In this document: positions 12,301 through 23,044 of the stretch, in pieces
How positions within the stretch are numbered: position 1 is the first letter of the stretch
Layout of the letters: each line of letters begins with the position of its first letter
Origin: Onchidella celtica
Taxonomy: Eukaryota; Mollusca; Gastropoda; Systellommatophora; Onchidiidae
Length of the DNA: 64,000 nt
Direction: 5' to 3'
Assembly: GCA_963931925.1 (NCBI GenBank)
Contig: OZ007579.1
Span: 47,722,271 to 47,786,270, forward strand
Program-made: the position numbers and the translations under genes
Notes under the pieces: model-generated
What the model saw: only the letters and a program-made list of their open reading frames with translations
Database searches by the model: none
Told to the model about the DNA's origin: nothing

Positions 12301-12706
12301 AATTGAAGGCCAAATAATGCAGTTTTATAATACATGTACATGCATTCAGGAAGAAGACAGGTTATCTAATCGGTAAGTACTAAGTAAAGCCAAAAGTATT
12401 ACTTTTAACATAATTTCATTTCTTTACCTCCCGAATGTCAAGGTCACAAGAGAAACGCCTCACAGTGGCGCGAACCCTCATTGGCTGATCTACCAAGTGA
12501 CGAAAGTTCACAAACGCCCAGATCACCATGACGCTGGCGGTGACGCCATAGAGCTCAAATATCGCGACCTCTACACGACATGTTGGGATACTGACCCAGT
12601 TTCCAGACCCCATGCCATAGATGTGGTTGCCTCCTTGAAAGGCATGATAGACAATTGTTGGAGCAAGAATTGGGCGGATGGGGCTGAGAATCTACGGGCT
12701 GCGTGA
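6629..12706 (+). CDS. mos: Mos-type serine/threonine kinase, six exons
   Basis: Exons by GT-AG reading: 6629-7328, 8784-8912, 9468-9613, 10982-11153, 11848-11942, 12443-12706; the joined frame gives 501 residues. Residues 1 to about 210 are a long Ser/Pro/Asp-rich extension with no domain I recognise. Kinase landmarks, in order: Gly loop GKGGFGKV (224-231), VAIK lysine 244, alpha-C Glu262, catalytic loop HLDVKPRN (Asp342), DFG (Asp360), APE (389-391), DIYSLG (Asp403), and the late Arg469. HLDxKPxNVL, KLGDFG, YRAPELMKG and the DIYSxGITLWQxVTRExP block are hallmarks of the Mos family. Mos is the germline MAPKKK that activates MEK/ERK in oocytes and maintains meiotic arrest; that role is family knowledge. 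The start is the first ATG after an in-frame TGA (6605-6607). Vertebrate mos is intronless, so six exons are notable. All key residues are intact. Confidence 0.88.
7581..7852. mobile_element. Foldback MITE in mos intron 1
   Basis: The left arm 7582-7692 and right arm 7751-7851 are near-perfect reverse complements. For example, tagggaacgggattta pairs with tcaatcccgttcccta, and aactgttcaacgcggtggtt pairs with aaccgccgcgttgaacagtt. The loop is about 58 bp. There is no open frame of note. A transcript of intron 1 would form a ~100-bp hairpin here. Confidence 0.8.
7975..8352 (-). mobile_element. MITE family M1, copy in mos intron 1
   Basis: Ends are related inverted repeats around gataagatgagaca and its complement. 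It matches, in opposite orientation, the copy at 10.46-10.88 kb: the run tatagcgatagctgaacagtg here corresponds to cactgttcagctatcgctgta there, and the ends share aagatgagaca. Partial copies also occur near 23.75 and 24.6 kb. Non-coding. Confidence 0.65.
8784..8912 (+). CDS. mos: mos exon 2: ATP-binding lysine and alpha-C
   Basis: The acceptor is ccaacag at 8777-8783 and the donor gtaagt is at 8913. It completes Gly234 and encodes residues 235-276 plus one base. It contains VAIK (Lys244) and the alpha-C Glu262, ending KHENIV, which corresponds to the RHxNIV motif of Mos proteins. Confidence 0.85.
9288..9328 (+). repeat. CTTT microsatellite in mos intron 2
   Basis: About nine tandem ttct/tttc units. 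It also forms a pyrimidine-rich tract upstream of exon 3. Confidence 0.9.
9468..9613 (+). CDS. mos: mos exon 3: hinge region
   Basis: The acceptor cctcctcag precedes 9468 and the donor gtaggt is at 9614. Encodes residues 277-325, including LIVMELVSPRTLQ, the hinge between kinase lobes. Reading frame continuity with exons 2 and 4 holds (phase 1 in, phase 0 out). Confidence 0.82.
9714..9962 (+). repeat. Repeat shared by mos introns 3 and 4, copy 1
   Basis: About 240 bp related to 11370-11614 in intron 4. Both contain, in order, aaagaatta(t/c)tt, gaggctaa(g/c)atctacaac, ctcatttacaaa, caaaaca(a/g)...ttttgagaa and gtgaaatt(a)aattga. By eye similarity is roughly 70%. It could be two copies of an interspersed repeat or a duplication within the gene. 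Confidence 0.6.
10460..10877 (+). mobile_element. MITE family M1, copy in mos intron 3
   Basis: Starts near actggatgcaataagatgag and ends near ctgatcttatcgcatctagt, an imperfect inverted repeat. The interior matches the intron 1 copy in reverse orientation. Non-coding; introns 1 and 3 could pair in a transcript. Confidence 0.65.
10982..11153 (+). CDS. mos: mos exon 4: catalytic loop and DFG
   Basis: The acceptor ttggcttcag precedes 10982 and the donor gtaagt is at 11154. Encodes residues 326-382 plus one base. Contains HLDVKPRN (proton-acceptor Asp342, Lys344, Asn347) and GDFG (metal-binding Asp360). Confidence 0.88.
11370..11614 (+). repeat. Repeat shared by mos introns 3 and 4, copy 2
   Basis: Second copy of the sequence at 9714-9962, same orientation, diverged by substitutions and short indels. 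Confidence 0.6.
11848..11942 (+). CDS. mos: mos exon 5: activation segment end, APE
   Basis: The acceptor tactgtttcag precedes 11848 and the donor gtaagt is at 11943. Encodes residues 383-414, including YRAPELMKG and ADIYSLGITLWQL. Phase 1 in, phase 0 out. Confidence 0.88.
12443..12706 (+). CDS. mos: mos exon 6: C-lobe end and stop
   Basis: The acceptor is cgaatgtcaag, ending at 12442. Encodes VTRETPHSG to the TGA at 12704-12706 (residues 415-501), including the conserved Arg469 in DPVSRP. The last codons and the stop already match the consensus of the downstream minisatellite. Confidence 0.85.
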   Translation, partial: VTRETPHSGANPHWLIYQVTKVHKRPDHHDAGGDAIELKYRDLYTTCWDTDPVSRPHAIDVVASLKGMIDNCWSKNWADGAENLRAA

Positions 12707-13680
12707 CTAAAGCAGTGAACAAAGTATTATCTCTCAGACTGTCACGTTACGTGACTTTATAGTTAGACCAAAGGCTGAAAGTTACAAAACTAGAGGAGTG
12801 TACACAGCGTTGTCTCTAAATCTGTCAAGTTACTTTAGACCAAAGCCTGTGGGCTACATGACTAAAGCAGTGAACATTGCATTGTCTGTGTTACTGTCAA
12901 GTTACTTTGGACCAAAACCTGTAGACTTCATGACTAAAGCAGTGAGCGTAGCATTGCCTATGTCACCGTCAAGTTGCTTTGGACCAAACCCCGTGCACTT
13001 AAGTAGTGAACGTAGCATTGTCTATATTACCGTTAAGTTACATTGGACCAAAACCTGTAGGCTACATAACTAAATCAGTGAAAGTAGCATTGTCTGTATT
13101 ATTATGACTGTTAAGTTACACTGGACCAAAACCTGTAGGCTACATAACTAAAGCAGTGAAAGTAGCATTGTCTGTATTATTATGACTGTTACGTTACACT
13201 GGACCAAAACCTGTAGACTACGGTATATGACTAAAGCAGTGAACGTAGCATTGTCTATATTACTGTAAAGTTACTTTGAACCGAAAACCTGTGGGCTACA
13301 TGATTAAATCAGTGAATGTAGCATTGTCTGTTTTACTGTCAAGTTATTTTAGACCAAAAACATGTCTAAAGCAGTGAACGCAGCACTGCCTATGTCACTG
13401 TTACTTTGGACCAAAATCTGTGGGTTACAACATGACTAAAGCTATGAGCGTAGTATTGCACATGACACTGTCAAGTTACTTTAGTCCAAAACATGTGCGC
13501 TACATGGCTGGAGAGTGAACGCAGCATTGTCTGTGGGACTTATGGACCAAAACCTGTGGGCCACATGGCCGAAGCAGTGAACATAACTTTGCCTTTGTAA
13601 CTGCAAAGTAAAGTACTTAGACCGAAGCTTGGGAGCGTATCACGGGAGCAGTGATTACAGTGTTGTTTCTGGAATTGTAA
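12697..13680 (+). repeat. Minisatellite, ~70-bp unit, from the mos stop
   Basis: The core words actaaagcagtgaacgtagc, attgtctgtattactgtcaa and ggaccaaaacctgtgggcta recur about 13 times; the cagtga-type word lies near 12711, 12867, 12939, 13006, 13076, 13154, 13235, 13310, 13372, 13441, 13514, 13575 and 13650. The first unit starts gggctgcgtgactaaagcag, which includes the mos stop codon. Several units read open for short stretches only because the unit has few stops. Confidence 0.85.
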
Positions 13681-13689
13681 ACTAACCAA

Positions 13690-16600
13690 CAGCTTGAGGG
13701 ACACATAACCATAAAAAACCATACAACGTTATCCCCTGGATGTAAAACGTGAACCAAATCTGTGATTTGTGGGATTAGAACAATGGAAAAAAGGCATAGT
13801 TTCTGGGATTAGGAAAGTTGTATGAAACGGTACTGAAACCAGACTGGCTCCAACAATGATAACTTTGTCGAATGCAGGATTTGACAGTAGTTTGCATACC
13901 TTCTGAGCAGTCTCGTTTCTGCCCCAAAAGATGAAGAAACGTGGACGCCCCGTTTTCAGATGGACTCCGATCTTAATGGAAAAAAAACAAGTTCTTCCAA
14001 AGCCCAACTATGTCAACGGAGTGATAATTTTTAACCCCAGTTACCTGGAAATGAACGCTCTTCTGTCTATCAGATGGATTAGAACCGATACTACACTGAC
14101 AAATATTGAGTGAGTGATCGTGGATTTGCTGTCTGGTCGTATGTGTGTGTGTGTGTGTGTGTGTGTGTTGGGGGGGGGGGGTATAATAATACCGGCTTGG
14201 CCACTGTTCTGAAGCAACGTATTGTTATTCATGTAAATTACTCACAGAGCATTCACAGTTAACTCAGTTTTAAACTGTATCAGATCTTTTTCTTTGTAAC
14301 CGTTTAACTTTCTTTACAATTTTATACACGTACATGTGAAACTTTCTTCATAGTTTTATGCATGTGTACATGTAATTATTAAGCCTATAATTAACATAAT
14401 AACAATGGCAGTCAGTTACTTAAGAATTTTGCACCTTTAGGAGTTAAAGGTCACTTTTTTTTTTTTTTTTTTTTTTTACTGGGTAAATGGCATCTTTCAG
14501 GGGCATCCAACTCCTGACAGTGAAAGTGAGAATTTTCCAACCTTTACTGTGAATTTAAAAATGGCATTTCTCAGTAGATGTACTTTCATATCATTGACTT
14601 AGGAATGTCCACTTAAGGGGACCCAATGAGCTTTGAGACCAAAATGTACCAATTGGTGATTTCATTGTTGTTGCTTTGTTTTTTTGTATCATTAAAAACC
14701 ATAAAATGAATGTCAAATGGCCCAGTTTGTCTTTGATTTAGTTTTCAATGTTTTATTTCAAGCGAAATGACAAATATTTATGGTAAATGTCATCTCCCCC
14801 CCCCCCCCCCCCCCAAAAAAAAATCCTAGTGTCAACAAAAATGAACATGTGTTCATGAAACTTGGCATACAGTCACAATAATATACACCGAACATAGAAT
14901 TTGTATAGAAGGAAATTGAATTATTTCAATAAATATCAAAATTGCAGCAAAAAAAAAAAAAAAAAAACTCTTCGGCAATATTAAAATTTCTGTCCCAAGC
15001 AACACTAAAAATGCACCTGATAATTCATATATAAAAGATTGAACAAGAACAGAAGAAAAAAAAATGCTCCATACAACAGTATGTAACTACATGGGCAATA
15101 ACTCAGCCAAGTTTCAACAAATTCTGATATCGTGTTTAAAAGTTGCCGTCCGTCGGAGTAGAGCCGGGACTGAAAAAATCAGAATTGAGAAAATCGCAAA
15201 AACGGGTTTCATGCAGCTCTGGCTTCAAAATTAAACATGACATTTTCCTTGGTGTTTTTTTTTTTTTTTTTTGGATACTTTCTGGCTGGTTTTGATAAAA
15301 AAAAAGGACTTCAGATATGAAAAGATCGAATATTTTTCCATTCAATACCGATATAATCTAAAAATCGATTTTTTTAAAGTTGTACGGGTAAAATAGCCCG
15401 ATGGGCCCCCTGAATTGCTTGTCATACTTGTAGCTCATCATTTTCTTCGTTTGTGTTTTTTTTAACATACCCACCAATAGAAATGATAATTAATTTATTA
15501 TTAAGGTCTTGTCTAGACAGGTCACCTGACCATGGTCTTGAAAATCCTCTTTCCTTTATTAAGATTTTTGTTTGTTTCAATTATCATCTTTATTCAGCAC
15601 ACCATCCGGACATTGTATGTCTGTATATGTATCTTTCCAAAGGCCAGACCAATTCTAATTTCAGGACTGAGTTGAGGAGTATGCTATGAAAGTGAGATCT
15701 TGCCTGCTGTATGCATTTGGAAATGGCAATAATGTAGGCTACACTGTGGACGTAGTTATTAGTACATTTAACAGAAATCTATGAAGTTGAAACATGGTAA
15801 GAGTCCACATGTATACGAATCCAAAAAAACAAATCACACGTGTGTGTGACTCTTTGTTATGCCTCAAATAAACAGATTGTATCATTCTTGTCCTTCAGAA
15901 TACATTGCGATTTTATTTCTTTACATGTCGCAGCCATCCCGTAAAAGGCCAAATCCAACTGCACACAGAAAAAGATATAATAATGGCATTTGAATGTTGT
16001 TGTTGTTTTTTTAAATTTCACTGCCAGAAAACGTTGGCACATGAAGACATGCCAGCAACAGAATGGAGGAGAAGATAATTTAGCTGAAGACATTTTCATA
16101 ACAGCATTTGAGTGAACGAAATGTTTCTGTTGCGATTCAGGTGTTTGTGCCCAGGGCAAAATGCAGAGACACTATATTTTCCACCATTCGTCACGATTGA
16201 ATTTGGTTTTAGACTTGAGTATGGTGAGGTACAGTATGGATTAATACATACTGTAGTATTGTACTAAATCTGTGCGAACACAAATGATGTATTTATACTG
16301 TCTGGAATGTTTGTATAAAAATGTTCCTGTCTGTAGCAAGCTCAAAATTTTCCTTAGCCTAAATCCTTTTAAGAGGTCTGTAAAATTTGACTATTTCTCC
16401 ACATGTAATATCTGTACATAAGAATGCAGCTTAACAATTCATCCCCTTGCAATGACAAGGTTCGAACTCCTTTCCACCAGCTCTTCAGAAATTGATGATT
16501 GAAATTCCATGTGGCTCATAGCTCTTGATGACAAAACCTTTTACTTGTTAGTAATACATGTACATGCATGTACTTACAAATTACACACCGAATCCGCCTG

Positions 16601-17349
16601 ATAGTTTACTTTGACACACAATGGAAACAGCCCGTAAATGTAGTGTGTATATAGTGTGTAACTCAGTTGAGCCAAAGTGGAGATGGAACTTTGTCATTTT
16701 AAGGGGATGAGTTGCAAAAATATGCGTTCAATTTACTTGCTAGTCTAAGAATAATTGTGAAATTATTAAGTTTTTGTGTCTTAAACAATCAATAAGTACA
16801 AGTTGTATGACTCATTGATATAAAATTTGATTATTTCCACCGAATCACTGGGGTATGCCAGTTAAGTGAAAGTACAAGTAGATCTAATTGAAAGTTGAAA
16901 TATTGGAAAAGTAAAATTTCCCACCCATAAATTATTTTGTCCTCACGTGTTGCGAAAGAGCAAGTGGAAATGCATAAACTAAACTGTATTGTTCGTACCT
17001 ACTATGATACTGTACTGTACTCATGGCAACACTTTTACTCTGGACAGACAGACCCTGAAAATCATCACATTGCTCCACCCACTGCAAAATTCCAGCATGC
17101 CCATGTAAAACTTAATTCTATTTGCTATTCTGTTTGACGCAATTACATTTTTGTGTATTTTGCAAAAAAAAAAAAAAAAGTCATCATCATTGCAAGTGTT
17201 ATAATGTTTATGACTGCATGTCTGCGATTTAATTAATTTTACTTCTCGAGTAACTTTCTGTACTGAATAAATTTTCATTCTTTCATAAACTTTGCCAAAC
17301 GTCATAAACTTATCTTTTGTTTCTCTCAAGAAACATAATCCCAAATTCC
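13690..17349. other. Intergenic, no gene recognised
   Basis: Holds simple sequence only: a GT run passing into a G run (14140-14181), T runs near 14455 and 15255, a run of C then A at 14795-14822, A runs near 14949 and 17165. No conserved frame or clear transposon boundary. Confidence 0.4.
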
Positions 17350-19565
17350 ATCGTATTCATCATCATCAGTTGCCCTGTCTGGAACAGACATTGGCGATCA
17401 TGGCTCTCCACTCGGATCTGTCATCAGCCAACCTCAAGGAGTTGTTGTTGTGACGTTTATTTGTTGTCCATGAATTAAAACTTTCAGTGAAAGTTTTTCT
17501 CTGTCATCCCCTGCTTTTCCTGCCTTCGATCTTCCCTGTGACTGCTAGATTATGTTCGAGGCTCCTGAGGCGACTAAATTTAATGTGTCCTGGAAAGTTT
17601 AGTTGCCCCCGTCTTATTGTTTTAATTAATGGTCTTTTCAGATTAGAGTCTCTCAATACTGTCTCGTTTGATTATTTTCTCCATACATGATATCTATCTA
17701 TTATATATTTCAGTAACTTGCAACCTTTGGCATGACTAACTGACTAAACTATACACTCTTCGGGCCTTAAATTTGACAGGAAGGTGGCAATTGAGACAAG
17801 GAGGATGATGGCTATAATTAAAAGTTGTTTACTTCAAGCATGTATTTTTAAAAAATAACAATGTTTATTGCTATGTAACATCTGTATTTTTGCAGGTTTG
17901 TTTCGTAATATATAGTACCGAACATGTCATAAAAAGTAACCGTATCAAGCGTTCAGTTTGGTGTGTAATGTTGTGGTGCGCATGAGTTCTGAAGCAAGAC
18001 TGTAGTTTATTACTTTTATTACTAGCTGAGGTCCCCGGCCCTGCCGGGGATAAATCGGTTTGAATATTGGTTTCAGTTCTGGGTGGTTATTATGGACCTG
18101 CTTCATCTGGCCTGTTCCTATTTGTTTATTTTATTTTTGTTTGTTTGTTTTTAAATAAGTCTTACTGCTCTGCCTTTGTGAGTTGACACCCTGCGCATCC
18201 GGTACAATTGCATGATTTGCGCACGGGTTAGTGTGTTTGATAGTGAACACATCGCAGGTAATGATAACGAAACCTTAAAATGGCGAACCATGACTCGAAA
18301 TAGATCTGAATGATGGCGAAACAATAAATTTCCAATAAAAAAAACTACAGCGATTTGAGACTTGTATGCCTACCGATAGTACGTTTTTTAGGGGGCATGC
18401 TGCATCAGTGCATGCTAGATCTAGCTCTCACAGACACTACTGTGATTATGAATCGAATTCCGGGGCCGGAAGTGGAAAAGCGATTAACAAAGAAAGAGGT
18501 CATAGGTTAACGAACGTACAATTCGGATCAAACGCTCTCGCAAATTTACTGCCATTCTTATCGCATTATTGGAATAACTCACGAATCCCATAAGCTTTTT
18601 TATGCCTATGTACATAGGAACACTGGTCAGTATCGTACAATTGTGTGTGCCAAATTTCAGTTCAATACGTCCAGTAGTTTTTGAGTCCACAGGGAACAAA
18701 GGGGTTTTCTTACATTTTTTTTGTATAGATACCAGAGGGGGGGGGGGGAATCACGTGATTGTTTATTCTGGGCAATGCCCGGTAGCTCATCTAGTTCTCA
18801 ATATTCTTCTAATAAACCACATCTCTGCTGCTTTTAGTTTTCTCTCTATTTCTTTGTTCATTGTCCAACATTCACATCCGTATAAAAGGACTGACCACAC
18901 ATATGTTTTCACGACTCTGATTTTAGTGCTCGTTGATAGATTTCTGTTGGTCTCATTTTTTGGAATGAATCTTTGACCATTATTATTGTTTTCCTTATTT
19001 CATTTATGCTCCCACCATCAGATAGCCTAGATATTTGAATGTTGTAACTTGTTTGATTGGCTTTTCTTTGCTGACCAGATTACATTTCGGGTTGATTGTT
19101 GTTGTTTTTTTTGTTTTTGTTTTGGAGACTACTATACATTCTGTCTTTTTCACGCTGAGAGACAGTCACATTTTTTCACTTCCTATAACAGCTATGATCA
19201 AAACTGTCTGAAGTTGTTGTTCTGATTCTACTATTAAAACTGTGCCATCTGCATATCTAAGGTTGTTAAGATTTTCTCCATTTACTTTAAGGCCAGGGAT
19301 GTCGTAGACGTTCCTGAGGATCATCTCGCTGTAAAGATTAAAAAGGTCAGGTGTCATCACACACCCCTGACTCACTCCTCTTTTAAATTTTTTGAATTCA
19401 CTCTGTTCTCCTTCGATTCTTACGGCTGCGCTTTGATCCCAGTAAAGATTTCGGCCGTCTTTGCCGTCGATGTCTAGTTTTTCCAAAATGTTAAATACTT
19501 CATGCTTTAGCTTTGTCGAAAGCCTTGGAGTAGACAGTGAAGCAGAGATGTTCTTTTTGCACTTC
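17350..19565 (-). pseudogene. Decayed non-LTR retrotransposon (LINE), split
   Basis: On the minus strand, 18806-19565 encodes part of a reverse transcriptase: an AFDKVKHE-like stretch broken by a frameshift near 19490, then GVSQGCVMTPDLFNLYSEMI and LRYADG at the catalytic site (second Asp of YADD replaced by Gly), then LLYGCECWTMNKE near 18890. The C-terminal continuation (a GHI...GKIEGRKSRG-type segment with a stop) lies at 17390-17730. The 3' end carries a CATCATCAT tail on the + strand near 17358. Frameshifts, stops and the lost catalytic Asp make it inactive. Between the two pieces lie an inserted element (18021-18795) and about 260 bp of other sequence. Confidence 0.7.
18021..18795. mobile_element. 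Element nested in the decayed LINE
   Basis: The ends actagctgaggtccc and gggtagctcatctagt-like (gcccggtagctcatctagt) are inverted repeats of each other. The right end holds the word gccaaatttcagttcaatac, of the kind seen at 3' ends of invertebrate repeats. It interrupts LINE coding sequence. The family is not identified. Confidence 0.5.
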
Positions 19566-19786
19566 TATGCATCTTCCATCTTATTATGTGTACATAAAAT
19601 TTTATGCTTGTGTGTAACTCTTTGTTATGTTTGAAAAAATTATGGGTCATGCAGTCACAATATTCACAATGGGAATTTAGTTAGCAGCCGATGGTCAATT
19701 TCTGAAAAGACTACTGTGACCATGCCAGCAATAAAAATATTGTTGTGATCAATTAGCTGAACCAATTCCAAAACTTTCCTGCAAAC

Positions 19787-19986
19787 ACTGGCGGATCTAC
19801 TGCATACAATGTATGAAACTGAAACTAATGAAGCTTAAGCTTCAGGGGCAATAATCCCAGAACGACCCCGAAGAAACTTTTTTTTTTCAGTGAGTGAATT
19901 TTGGATGTTGCCCTATAGTTGCTGGTTGCGAATGGACCCTGTAACAGTTCAAGCTTCAGGGTCCCCAAAATGTAGGTCCGCCGCAG
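19787..19986. mobile_element. Short hAT-like MITE
   Basis: Ends cactggcggatctac and gtaggtccgccgcag are imperfect terminal inverted repeats ~200 bp apart. Flanks cctgcaaa and cctcaaaa could be a decayed 8-bp duplication (6 of 8 match), the size made by hAT transposases. Non-coding. Confidence 0.5.
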
Positions 19987-20449
19987 CCTCAAAATTCAAT
20001 GCCAAATTAAACCCAATTTGGCCACATGGCGTAAACCGCACTGCACATATGTAGCCTATATGTACAGTATTTTACTGTCCCATTTTGTTGTGTGTTATGT
20101 GAGCGAGGAATGACATGTCATATCCACATACTGCATTTATGCCTTTAAAAAGTGCACAGGTAGACCGAGACAGAGAAAATGAGCAGTCATTCTTTCTTCA
20201 GACAAATTCAAAAGTATTAGTTTCAGACTCAAACATTGACAATGAGATGAGAGTAGGTTGTTTTTTTTCTTGTTTTTTTAAAAAACGGGGAAAAACACAT
20301 GTAATATCATAAAATCAAATAAATTATTTATTATCAATTCTATCTGTGCTATTCATTGGGCCGATACGAGTAACGGTCACTGGGACATCCACTTCTGTTT
20401 AGATATATAATTACTTTCCCTTGGTTCTCCCATTCGTACCTGTAAGGAT

Positions 20450-20690
20450 ACAGATAGATAGATGGATGGATGGATTGATGTATATTATATACTGGTGTTG
20501 GATGGAAGGATGGGTGGGTGGGTGGGTGAGTGGGTGGATAGCTGGATGTATGAGTGGGTGGGTGTATGGAAGGATGGATAGATTGGATGGATTGGTGAAT
20601 GGATGGATGGATGGTTGTGTGGTTGGAACTTGGATGGGTGGATGGATAGATGGACGGGTGGAATGATGGATGGATGGATGGAAATAATAA
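20450..20690 (+). repeat. GGAT/TGGG-type tetranucleotide array
   Basis: About 240 bp of degenerate tetramers (gatggatgg, gggtgggtgg). The reverse strand reads as long Pro/Ser/His/Ile-rich open frames, which are artefacts of the repeat. Confidence 0.9.
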
Positions 20691-21082
20691 AATGAACAAA
20701 ATACGAAAGTGTCGCGGTTCGAATTGAAAGCCTTGTTTGGCACGTGTCTATGCACGTGAACTGATCTATGGTAATGACTGATAGTAACAAAATCTGACAC
20801 TTGGCTGATGCAAAGTCAAAGTGAACGATGGAGAGAAAGAATGGCAATAAACTGTACTGAATCGAAATTGATAGACGATTTGGTTGAATAACTGAAGCAT
20901 GGGCAGATTGACGGAGTGAGAAATGGACAGAGGGGTTCATTTATAGTACAGGTGACCAAATGGGTAGATGAATGGTTGCATAGACGAACTAGAGGGTTCA
21001 TTGAATGAATAATATGGCTAACTACTTTGAGAGTGTCGTAAGTATTTTTCAGCAATTCACTCATTTTGATTTCTTTTTCAAA

Positions 21083-23000
21083 CTAGGTGGGACAGATCAC
21101 GCCTAACCTTATATTATGTTCGTCCAAATATTCCAGCACCATGTTTTTTATTCGGGATATGCCGTTGGGACTGTGGCGGCCCCATCCAGTAATTACATAA
21201 ACAGGGTCAATTCCCTGAGATCTAGCTGTGGGAAGAGCAAAAACAAAATTAATAAAAAAGACGAAATAATAATCTAAATACAAGTCATCAATAACATTGC
21301 TTGGACATCATGGCAATGGGGAAAAAGTGAAGAGGGGAGGGGGTGAGCTGGTAGAGATCTCATTGGTGTATCAAAGAAAGTGTGCCCAAGTCGAGATTCC
21401 CAATTAGAACATTGCCAGGTATCAATTTTCGTAAAAGTAGATTCTTTCTCTTTTTTTTTTTAGTGTACAAAACATTCTCAACTTGATACGAAACAGTTCC
21501 ACCTGCGAGTCTCTTTCTGGTGATGTTGCTCTAAGTTCTTGGTGGTAGGAGGGAAATTAGGAAATGTCTAGTTGATGTGTTAAAAAAGATATGTCCAACT
21601 GCCTAACCTGACAATATTTCCAGTTTTCAATTTTTGCAATGGATGAGCGGTTTGTTTGTTTGCTTGCTCTAGTTTTAATCTTTTATTTATTTATTTATTT
21701 ATTTATACAAAAAGAAAAGGCAATTAATGGATCAATAATATACAATGTACACATGTATTTCCAAAACGACAGGATCAGACTTTCGAGCACCAACTTTACC
21801 ACATGTTACCAGTGATTGCATGTTTTCTATTTGGAAACTTTTATTTGAAAACAAATCTGCATTCCACTATGGATGTTAGTTTAATGACCAAAATTGGGTT
21901 GTTGTTTTTTTTTTGCTTGTGTATCGATCCGTTATAGCTTAACTATTCCATTGTCGTCTCGCTTTTGTTTTCTAGTACAATGTGACTTTTATCGTGTAGT
22001 CGTGCTCCAAATTCAGACGTTCAAATGCCAAAAACCAAAACTTGGTCAAATCGTTAACGTCCTAACTGTAAGTCTATTTCGCGTTCAAAAATGACTCTCG
22101 TACAATAACTGATAATACTAAGGTGGGGAAATGAGAAGTCCACGACCAAAAGGAAGTAATATCAAAATAATATGCAAATTATACAAAGATTATGCCACTA
22201 ATTAGAGTAGGAAAAGCGAGTTGAAATGTCACAAAATTTCTCACTGATGTTTGCAAGTGACTGACAGAGACATTTTATTCAGAAACTGATCATGTTCGTG
22301 ATTGTGAGAAAGAGAGGGTGAAAAGGAAGGGACGCAGACAAGTAATTCAAACTCACCTTTGGAAAGAAATTTTTTTAATAAATATTTAGCTTTCGCCACG
22401 GTGTGGCTGTGTGTGTCGAGGGTGTCATCAACTATCAACCCGTCAGTCATAATATCATTCTGATCAGTGCCATAATATTCATAATTAGCACTTTCCTTAG
22501 GGCGAAGATCGTCTGTGATATGACTATTTGCTCCATTCTCAGTCACCTGAGGGAAAGAAAACAAGGGTAACTCTAAATACTTTACAGTCACCATTCCCTC
22601 CCACTCAGTCATCAATACCACAACATGTAGGAATATTTCATGACTTGCCAATGGTTGGAAGCAGTTACTGACTAAACCGTAATCAGTACTAAGTTTTATT
22701 TAAAAAATTTTTTTTACAGGTTACACTGGATTATTGCATACTTCAGATCATAACGTGACTGACCACTGAGAATTGCTGATACTGAGACGTCTATTTTACA
22801 AAAGTCCTTTTTTTAATTTTTTTATTCTGTTTGTCCTAGCGTGCTTGTCACCTATCAAGGGGTGTATTCAGGTATTCACCGTGAACAAATTAATAATCTA
22901 TCCGCTGAACGCATTGAACAGTTTTAGTAATTAGCGATTTTTATCATCTGAGTTTGGAAAATATAGGCAAATCTGGCTTTATACAATCTATGAGGGATAG

Positions 23001-23044
<44 letters not shown>

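Noticed and set aside
12798-13073. 91-codon repetitive frame after mos
   Set aside because: It is a chance open reading of minisatellite units; the phase changes with unit length and no unit is bounded as a gene.
20349-20940. Long Ser/His/Pro/Ile-rich frames on the minus strand and Gly/Trp-rich frame on the plus strand
   Set aside because: They are translations of the tetranucleotide repeat.
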